From Gamarada debralockiae (lineage: Eukaryota > Ascomycota > Leotiomycetes > Helotiales > Hyphodiscaceae), in contig NXFV01001194.1 of NCBI GenBank assembly GCA_002803225.1, forward strand, positions 26,483-90,482: a DNA stretch of 64,000 bases, written 5' to 3'. This document shows, piece after piece, positions 56,629-64,000 of the stretch. The notes under the pieces were generated by a model. The model did not search any database, was not told the DNA's origin, and worked only from the letters and a program-made list of their open reading frames with translations. The stretch's first letter is position 1; every line of letters begins with the position of its first letter. The position numbers and the translations under genes were made by a program.

Positions 56629-57726
56629 GGAGACAGGTGCAGGTATGGGTGCTCGCTAGTAATGGAATCTAGGCGAAACTAGTCAATCTTATTCCTTGGA
56701 ATGAAAGGTGTACGCAATACCTAGACCCGCATAATCTTATACAGCTTCACCATGCGCTGAATAAAGCTCGTTAAATTATATGTCCACAGGAGTTGGCACG
56801 TATTAGCTCGGCTTTTCCTCTCAGGGTTGCAAGATGATATATTTATCTTAGTGCGAACACAGGGCGGCATTCAATAGAGTGGATGACTAAGCTAAACTAT
56901 CTAAGCTGGTGAAGCGAACACGTGGCAAGGCCATTTTATGACCCCAGGGCGTTTCGCAAATCCTCGATGTAAGCGCCGGATTCGTGTAGGTAGGGACGGC
57001 GCCAAGCTGAGGCGGACTTTAATCGTATGTTTTCAACGAATTAGGTCTCTCTCAAGCGCTCGAGGGTCGGACCAAGTCCCTGTCTCGTTGCCTCGTTGCA
57101 CCTCAAATCAACCAACATCACACCATCGTAGAGCCATGAAAGCATTCCTTCATTTCTGTAATACAAAGGTGTATATAATAGTAGTCTCCTCCATCCGAGA
57201 CCTTTCCATCTCAAATATTCGCACCCACAGCCCAGACTGGGCCAATGGCGTCTATATCTTTACAAAAAGAGCCCAGCCTTAGCGGCTACAGATACTTTCC
57301 AGGTTTCACTAGACGAGCGCTATGTCGGAGCAGATGGGAACAGGAACACAAAGAGGTGAGCTAAATATAGTCTGAGGATGATTGATTGCGTCTAGTGGGG
57401 ACCGTTTATATATACTCCTTCAAGCTTGTCTCTGAGATACTTATCTCTGCTCCAAAGTTACTGGCTGCTTCCTTGCAAAGGTTCTCTTCTTCCGTATTGG
57501 CGCCTCTTCAATTACCGCGTTTCTTATGCTGTATCTTTACCATTCTTCCAACTACTTCTCTATAATTGATTCTCCCTATCTTGTCCGATATGGGTTGTGG
57601 CTCTTCAAAACAAGGCTCTACAGGTTGACAGCACCAAGGCCTACTTCAGTTCCATTGAAAAATACTAGTTCATCATCTGCGAGAGGTGCACAACGCTCGC
57701 AGAACCCCCAGCGAACAGAAAGGGCG
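56629..57726. promoter_or_regulatory. Divergent upstream region
   Basis: Upstream DNA of both the conserved hypothetical and the nucleotidyltransferase gene. At 57590 an out-of-frame ATG opens MGCGSSKQGST, which may be the true start of the next gene if 57624-57649 is removed (see findings). Confidence 0.35.
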
Positions 57727-58495
57727 ATGACGCAGCAAATAAGGGCCGAGTTCCTGAATGCCACGCAGAAGGCATTTGGACGCCTAGAGTACGGTGTGAT
57801 TGGTGGCACCGCCTTAGCGGAATATGGCAATAGGCGAACAACGTCAGATCTGGATGTCATGGTTCCGCACTATATAATAGACGTTATAGAGGATCATTTA
57901 CTCCACCATGGGATGGTTCGCACGGCAGGGCGAGGGATAGGGTAAGTGCATTATTGAGTTTATTATTTGCATGCGCCTTGTATTCGGGGGCACATTGTGT
58001 TTATTATAATCTTCTCGTTGCAATCTACATTAATGTCACTGAACACTGCTAATAATGAAATTTAGCTATGTAGCTTCTGATGGAAATTGCTATGGTCTCG
58101 ACATCACATCAGACAGAGCCCTTGGCCAGACATTCCGAACGCCACAAACTCAACATCGGGTCATGCCCATCGATTTCCTCTTGAACTCGAAAGCCTATTC
58201 GTATATGACCCGCGTTGGTCCCGACATGCAGCAGAAAAAGGCAAGCGATGCGCAGGATATAATTTTTCTCCTAGACTATATGAGAAGAAATAACAACGTT
58301 CCAGATAGACAGCAATGCCGATGGGTGGTTGATTATGACTTCTGGACTGTATTTTGTGGCAGTTATCAGGGCGCAGAGGAGCGTTTTCAGGGACTTGGTT
58401 TCCAGAGAGATCCAACTCCTAGTGCGAGCAACCGTGGGACGAGGAATTCAAGCATGGAGATCCGTCGAAGCAGTAGGAGCAGTAGTAACCATTGA
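57727..58495 (+). CDS. AbiEii/MNT-like nucleotidyltransferase
   Basis: Two exons on the conservative model, join(57727..57941, 58066..58495), 214 aa. Near residue 20 is YGVIGGTALAEYGNRRTTSD followed by LDVMVP. This G-G-x-A-L-x(n)-R-x-T-x-D-[L/I]-D order is the active-site signature of the DNA-polymerase-beta-type nucleotidyltransferase superfamily, closest to the AbiEii/MNT branch known from bacterial abortive-infection and toxin-antitoxin systems. In fungi the role is unknown. The 124-bp intron has a GTAAGT donor and keeps phase 2. The frame is open upstream of 57727, and an alternative start with a myristoylation-like MGCGSS end is possible. The C-terminus is Ser/Arg-rich. Confidence 0.75.
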
Positions 58496-58727
58496 AAATT
58501 GGATTTTGATATTTAAACATATAATATTCTATTAAATCAAAGCAATTTAACTTATATAAAATATATAAAATCTAAATTATTTTTATATTTTATTTATATT
58601 ATAAACATTATATTAAAATTAATTTATATAATTTAAGATTAAAATTATGTATAATAATTAATTTTAGGGGGAAGTTGTGTGGGCAGTCACTTCCTAGGAC
58701 GCAAGCATATGCTCAGGAGACTAGTGA
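58496..58727. other. AT-rich RIP-like stretch
   Basis: 58500-58660 is almost pure A/T, then a short GC-richer part up to an LTR. No gene. Confidence 0.5.
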
Positions 58728-58882
58728 TGTCAGTTGAGCTGTATTTTGGGGGCGAAATATAGTGGCATTTCTAGACCTAGCTGATATCTAAAGAGCTGAA
58801 ATACAAGGAGGGGAAGAGCCCTCTTATATCACAAAAGAGGGGGAAATACAGGCTGTACTAGATTAGGCAATTCCAACCGACA
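58728..58882 (+). mobile_element. Short LTR, same family as 18025-18170
   Basis: A 155-bp unit starting TGTCAGTTGAG and ending TTCCAACCGACA; see the minus-strand copy at 18025-18170. It has a TATA-like CTCTTATATC. Flanks (AGTGA and ATAGA) do not match, so the target duplication is lost. Confidence 0.65.
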
Positions 58883-58954
58883 ATAGATATATCCTCATAG
58901 AGTACAGAGCAGCATTCGGGCAATGTGCTAGCAGATACTTGCTGAATATTTTTC

Positions 58955-60394
58955 TCAAGAGGTATCTTCGAAGGGGTCCCTATCAGAGCCGCTATCGGAA
59001 ATCGAAAGGGTATCAACGATGCAGCACTCGGCACAGATGGGATTGCTTTTCGTCGAATCGGGTGTTCGATATCTCGAGATTTTGTTGGACAGGACTGTTG
59101 CGGGTACACGATCATCTGCAGCCTCATGTAGCATTTCAAGAATGATGTCCGATATTAGGTTATCGGGCACGTTTTCCGGCTCAAGTCCTCGGAGCTGTTC
59201 CACCCAGTCTCTAGCAGCGGATATATTGTCGTAAAAACGATAGTTGCCACTTCTATCTTTAAAAAGCAATCTCTGTTCTTCGAGAGTTTTGCCTTTGATG
59301 ATGGTTAACATCTCGAGGAAAACACAACCTAAAGACCAAATATCGGCAGAAGTATTTCGCTTCTCATACCGTGCCACCTCAGGGGCGCAGTATAGCATAC
59401 TCTTAGCCGTATCTTTAGTTGTTGTACTCCTTGACAGGTTTTCCCAATCCAGGTATATACCAAAGTCGGTGAGGAAAACGCTAGATCCCTTGACTAATAT
59501 GTTTTGGGGTTTGATATCTCGATGTCGAATCTTAGCATCGTGTAGAAAGTTCATTGCATTTGCAAGACAACCGAAGAAGCTGCGGAGGATGGGTGTTGTC
59601 TCCGTCGTGACTGTAGGATAGAATGCTGCTAGATCATAGTCTGCAACGGGCGCGATAATAATCCGAAGTATTTGGGATCAGTGTAACTTGCAATCTGAGA
59701 CCGAATCAGCCCATGGACCAGTAGTGAAGACCGAGCGATATGAATTTACCAGGCTAACGCAATGAATGTGGTGAAGGCGCTTTAGGATTTTGAGCTCGTT
59801 CATGAAACTCTCAAGCCTGAAGGTTAAGTCAGTATCGATTTCTAGGAAAGTTTCCATACCACACGGGTAGCCAGATGGACTCTGGGCAAAATTTTATGTG
59901 AGCTCTGATGCCAAATCTGGACTCGTTGCTTCAGCGAACCCCGCAATTAGGTATTCAAGCACAGCTGATAGTTTGAAGGATATCGAGAGGACTACATACT
60001 CGGCCTTTTTCTGGCCCCTTGGTCGCCGAAACCGTTTCCTGGCAAAAACTCGGCCGCTGAGAGGGCTAACAATTTTATCGACATAACCAAAACCACCTTC
60101 CCCAAGAGTTTCTTTGACCTCGAAGGGGAAGGGATCATTTCTCGTAAAATGAGCATGTCCCCTACTGCCATTTTCCAGATTGTTCGGTTTGGTAAGGACA
60201 AGCGTCTGTGTTTTGAGAAATTCCTCGTGATAAGCCAGATTCAGAGATCTCGGTAGCGATGCTGCAGAAAATGGGAGCCAGAGATCATTGATACCGTGAT
60301 CAAGAAAGGCGTCAAAATGCTGTAGTTGACCGATAAGCCGCAATACAATATAGATCCTAGGAGCGGCGCTCCATGATTCTTGCAATATGGTCAC
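58955..60394 (-). pseudogene. Protein kinase, frameshifted
   Basis: Exons complement(58955..59694, 59750..59816, 60000..60394) hold a Ser/Thr kinase domain in order: LGEGGFGYVDKIV (Gly loop), RVFARKRFRR (ATP-binding Lys), SFMNELKILKRLHHIHCV, IRHRDIKPQNIL (catalytic loop), FLTDFGIYLDW (DFG), YCAPEVARYEKRNTSADIWS. This type, with an N-terminal region like PRIYIVLRLIGQLQHFDAFL, is common in filamentous fungi. Between YTDPKYF and IIIAPVADYDLAAFY the frame shifts by one base near 59660, with no splice site to explain it. The 5' end lacks an ATG in frame. It may be a pseudogene or carry a sequence error. Confidence 0.65.
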
Positions 60395-60625
60395 GTGATG
60401 GACGAAAAGGGTAGGAGAATGTGAATGGATTATTAAGGTATGAAGATACTGGAGATACTGATGAACAAACCAAGTACAGTAGTCTGTACTTATAGTCAGG
60501 AATCCTCCCTATGACTCATAGAACACGTCACACCGATCAAGTGATCCTGTGACACATGACACCATGTGACACCATGTGACTCAGCAGGCAACACTATCTG
60601 CCTAGAACCAGAGTCACCTGATTAC

Positions 60626-61769
60626 TCATTCCAACAATGATAATTTCCCGCTTTGAACCAGAAGACGAGCAATATCACCACACTGCATATCGGTAAAGCA
60701 ATCTAGAGGGTCTTTCCCATGCTTGAAGTAGTCACCAAGCTTCACTTCCGTAGTGGGAAAAATAGCGGATGAATGTTCGGTGGGCTCGGTTTTTGGGAGT
60801 CCAGAAGGAACGTTTGATAAGCCAACATTGGGAATAGTTTCGACCATGCGTGGCTTTTCTAGAGTGCCAACTGGAAGATGATTATTTGTCTCAGAGTTTC
60901 CAGCTGTAGAAGGTTCTAAGTCGGATATTTGAAGCTGAGGCTTCGACTCGGCGATGTGGTCGTGGCGTAAGGTCAAGCTAGGGTTTATGGGCTCTGGTGT
61001 AATTTTTCTAGTCTCCTCAGGAGGAGACATGCCCACCCCATCGTCGTGAGGGACTTGGGGTAGAGATTCGTCAAGATCCTTCTGAACCTTCGCATAGTCT
61101 TCTTCGACCAACCCTCCAACCTGCCCTGCCCTCTTGTTCTTGAATTGTTCTTCCACTCGTTTGCTAGCCTCGATTGCCAGTCTGAGTTCGGGGTCCTCAC
61201 TGACCCTGCTTCTCCACATTTTGCGGGTTGAACGCTCTGCCCGTAGTCTTTCTTCGTCAATGATTAAACCTACGAGGTCCATTGCCAATTCGCGAACTAT
61301 ATTCCTCAAGCATTGGCCTGTTTTGTTCATTGGAAGCGACGTGATCAGGAATCCTACCATTGAGGCCCAAATCTCTGCCATCTTCATCTATGTATTGGAA
61401 TTCTCGTAGGGCCTCTATGATATCGATATTATTCTGTGCCCATGTAATGACTAAGTCATTGCCGTCGTGCAAGGCATAATCTAGCAATATAAGAGACTTA
61501 AGCACATGTCGCCAATTTTTCCCCTTATCGTTCAGCCGCTTGTCCAGCATATCCATTATTTCGTAGCATTCGGTTGCCGAATTGTATGTCAGTTGCGCTA
61601 TTTCAGACATTTCAGACTCCGTTGGGCCCCACGGGTCATTACTAGTAGCTATGGCTTTCAGTAAACGCACTCCCTTGGTAGAGCAGAAGAGCATACCATT
61701 GCGGACTTTGACCTGTACTGGGCTGTAACCCTTGGTGACATTCTTGATCCTCCGTAGTACTTTCGACAT
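60626..61769 (-). CDS. Epsin-like ENTH-domain protein
   Basis: Three exons, complement(60626..61296, 61358..61648, 61697..61769), 344 aa. Splicing gives the canonical ENTH run KVRNATSNDPWGPTESEMSE, then LTYNSATECYEIMDMLDKRL, KNWRHVLKSLILLDYALHDG, EFQYIDEDGRDLGLNVRELA and LIIDEERLRAERSTRKMWRS. The ENTH domain binds phosphoinositides at clathrin-coated membranes. Further on, EDPELRLAIEASKRVEEQ is a ubiquitin-interacting motif. The C-terminal half is disordered. Both introns (48 and 61 bp) are supported by matching the ENTH consensus; the first is a multiple of three, so the unspliced frame stays open but with 16 extra residues that break the domain. Confidence 0.85.
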
Positions 61770-62558
61770 CGTGGCTGAGGACCGGATCCAGTAGATAGAA
61801 TGTCTGCTTAAGGCTTGCGACGATCGATCAATTGCTTGCTGAGTTTGTGCCTGCGATGAAGCAGGGTGCGAGTAGGCTTGGGGTCAAACCGTGAATGTAG
61901 TTCTATGAAGAAATCCCATTTATCAACATGACGAGGCTATGATGCGATTCTCGTCGTCTTGTGTCGGCGGCCGGCGCTTAACCTCGGGCTCAGCCCAGGG
62001 TCCATATGAATATGGTTAACATTATAATAATTTGGAGCCCGTGACCCCGCCCACTAAAACGCGCCCCACTAGGCCTCGTAAGGCAAGGCGCCGCCCTCCT
62101 TCCTGATTAGGCGAAAATTCCTAGATCGAGACTAGTAAAGTCAAGTGCTTTTAAAATCGTAATCTTTAACATGTAAGGGTGGGTGGGCTTTAGAAGTAGA
62201 GCCACAGTCCCAAGGGCTATTTTACCTTAAATCTCTTGAATTCTTTATTATGTTAGGCTTTAGAGTTGTGCTTATAGTACTATGTGTCTACCGAGATAGT
62301 TAACCCCTAGTAACCCTATTAAAAAAGAAGCGAGGAAAATGTAACTATTGTAAAACTACTTAAAAATGATATAGAAAAGTCAAATTACTTTACCTTTTTG
62401 TTATAGTTAGCTTTAAAATATAATTATAAACAAGAACAGCCCTAAATTGACTTGAAACAACAGATGCAAAAGTAAGTGGTAGAGGCTACTTGTTAGCTCT
62501 ATATACAGACTAGCGCATCACGTCATGTGATTAAGCTCTAAGTGATACACTGCCGTCA
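61770..62558. other. Spacer, no gene seen
   Basis: Upstream DNA of the epsin-like gene followed by a GC-rich 62040-62110 (CCCGCCCACTAAAACGCGCC-like) and an AT-rich stretch. No LTR ends found. Confidence 0.35.
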
Positions 62559-63600
62559 CATACAAATAGAGTATATGTATAGATAGAGTATGCGTATAGA
62601 TAGAGTATACGTACGAATAGAGTATGTATATAGATAGAGTATGCGTACGGATGGAGTATGCGTATGAATGGAGTATGTATATAGCATATATATGGAGTAT
62701 ACGTATAGATAGAGGATGCATATAGATGGAGTATATATATGGATGGAGTATGCATATGCATGGAGTATGCGTACGGATAGAGTATGCGTACGGATGGAGT
62801 GTGCGTATGGATGGAGTATGCATACGGATGGAGTACACTTACAGATGGAGTATGCGTACGGATAGAGTATGCATACAGATGGAGTATACATACAGATGGA
62901 GTATGTGTACAGATAGAGTATGTATATAGATGGAGTATACATACAGATGGAGTATGCGTATGGATGGAGTATGCGTACGGATAGAGTATGCGTACAGATG
63001 GAGTATACATACGGATGGAGTATGCATATAGATGGAGTACAAATAGAGTATATGTATAAATAGAGTATACATATGCATAGAGTATGCGTATGGATGGAGT
63101 ATACGTATGGATAGAGTATGCGTATAGATGGAGTATACATACAGATAGAGTATACATATAGATGGAGTATATATATGTATGGAGTATGCATACAGATGGA
63201 GTATGCGTACGGATGGAGTATGTGTACAGATAGAGTATGTATATAGATGGAGTATACATACAGATGGAGTATGTGTATAGATGGAGTGTACGTACAGATA
63301 GAGTATGCGTACAAATAGAGTATTGTAGTGGGGTTTTGTGGTCCATGCGCACGTGGTTCGCAGACACGTGCGCAGGACCAGCATAAATATCGCGTTGCGC
63401 ATGTTCTTCATTCTTCAAGCAATTCATACTCCAACAATACATTCATTACTTTGATGCGCGGTCAACCCCATTACAGTATGTGTACAAATGGAGTATACAT
63501 ACGGATGGACAAATAGAGTATATGTATAAATAGAGTATACATATAGATAGAGTATGTATACAGATAGAGAGTATATGTATATATATAGATAAAGTATATA
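62559..63600. repeat. 17-bp minisatellite array
   Basis: About 45 copies of GAGTATGCGTACGGATG-like units from 62559 to 63323, then more from 63476 to about 63600. A 17-bp unit gives a three-unit period of 51 bp, so long frames stay open in all phases and both strands; the TYR/ILE/HIS-rich open frames over it are artefacts. Confidence 0.9.
63324..63475. mobile_element. Mini-LTR (SMART/TRIM-like) inside the minisatellite
   Basis: A 152-bp insert with ends TGTAGTGGGGTT and AACCCCATTACA (inverted, one mismatch), flanked by GTAT on both sides. It has a TATA-like CATAAATATC. The array continues on each side, so it inserted after the array existed. No coding capacity. Confidence 0.7.
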
Positions 63601-63628
63601 CTATAATAGTATATATATTTTAGCTTTT

Positions 63629-63814
63629 TGTGACGGGTTACACCCGTAAGTGGGACTTTGCAGCCTAAGGCAGCCTGCGTTCGTCGCTATGGCAACTAGC
63701 CAGTTGCTTACTATTGAATTATTGTCAAGTATTCTTTTCTTTTCTCCTTAGAGTATTCTCTTTGTATTATACAGTGGCGTTAGTTTGAAATATAACTCTT
63801 GCTAGCCTGTCACA
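63629..63814. mobile_element. Solo LTR with 5-bp target duplication CTTTT
   Basis: A 186-bp unit starting TGTGACGGG and ending CCTGTCACA, flanked by CTTTT at 63624-63628 and 63815-63819. It carries TTTTCTCCTTAGAG at 63740-63753, the motif of other LTRs here. Confidence 0.8.
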
Positions 63815-63938
63815 CTTTTAAATATAAAGTTCACTAAATCTTAAGCTCTATTCTATTAGCAAGAACGCCCCTCTACTCTCCTGTCCTATCTAGTTTACTC
63901 TAGAGATATAATCTTAATGAGGCATCGCGCTGTCTGTG

Positions 63939-64000
63939 TGTAACAAGAGCCTAGCCCCTGAAAGTGTACGGGCGATTGTACGGGCGATTTCACATGGCAA
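63939..64000 (+). mobile_element. LTR start, cut by window edge; same family as 9592-9954
   Basis: Starts TGTAACAAGAGCCTAGC and continues with the GGGCGATTTCACATGGC words present in the minus-strand copy at 9592-9954. Only the first 62 bp are in the window. Confidence 0.75.

Noticed and set aside
62531..63442. 303-codon open frame rich in Tyr, Ile, His and Ser, with similar frames on both strands
   Set aside because: It is a product of the 17-bp minisatellite, which lacks stops in every phase; it reads through the LTR insert and has no domain.
1..64000. CRISPR arrays, operons, bacterial promoters or riboswitches
   Set aside because: Intron-rich fungal genes with no bacterial features; the only regular array is the 17-bp minisatellite, which has no spacers.

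Overview
The window is nuclear DNA of a filamentous ascomycete. Genes carry many short introns (about 40-130 bp, often with a CTAAC-like branch site), and the families present (Zn2Cys6 factor, fungal F-box proteins, DUF1769, DUF3716, wax-synthase-like MBOAT) are typical of Pezizomycotina. I infer a Leotiomycetes-like genome, but the sequence alone does not prove the class. I recognised about 23 protein genes with usable exon structures, one probable kinase pseudogene, and many small transposon relics. Most gene models were checked by intron phase and by an uninterrupted total frame.

Region 1 (1-18.2 kb) is accessory-like: Zn2Cys6 regulator, SGNH hydrolase, two different P-loop sulfotransferase-like enzymes, a membrane-bound O-acyltransferase and an MFS exporter, separated by AT-rich transposon-littered spacers. 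It looks like a small tailoring/export cluster with no visible backbone synthase. The spacers hold solo LTRs with target duplications, a TA-flanked MITE, a larger TIR element with a solo LTR nested inside it, and a copia gag relic whose Trp codons have become stops.

Region 2 (19-47.3 kb) is dense and mostly housekeeping: pyruvate kinase, mitofissin (Atg44), an Atg28-like coiled-coil protein, an SDR oxidoreductase, an F-box protein, phosphopantetheine adenylyltransferase, a DCAF7-like WD40 protein, a quinone oxidoreductase, Spt5, a cupin, an FBXO31-like F-box protein, a DUF1769 protein and two small single-pass membrane proteins.

Region 3 (47.3-64 kb) is accessory again: two copies of a hAT-like MITE family around a broken gene, a DUF3716 gene rich in Ala/Pro with a hexanucleotide repeat, a decayed piggyBac transposase, then a metallophosphoesterase, a conserved fungal protein of unknown function, an AbiEii-like nucleotidyltransferase, a frameshifted protein kinase and an epsin. 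The end is a 17-bp minisatellite split by a mini-LTR, followed by two further LTRs.

Functionally, the middle block is core metabolism, transcription elongation and protein turnover. Both flanks show the turnover expected of fast-evolving fungal islands: mobile elements, RIP-like G-to-A damage, gene decay and lineage-specific families.
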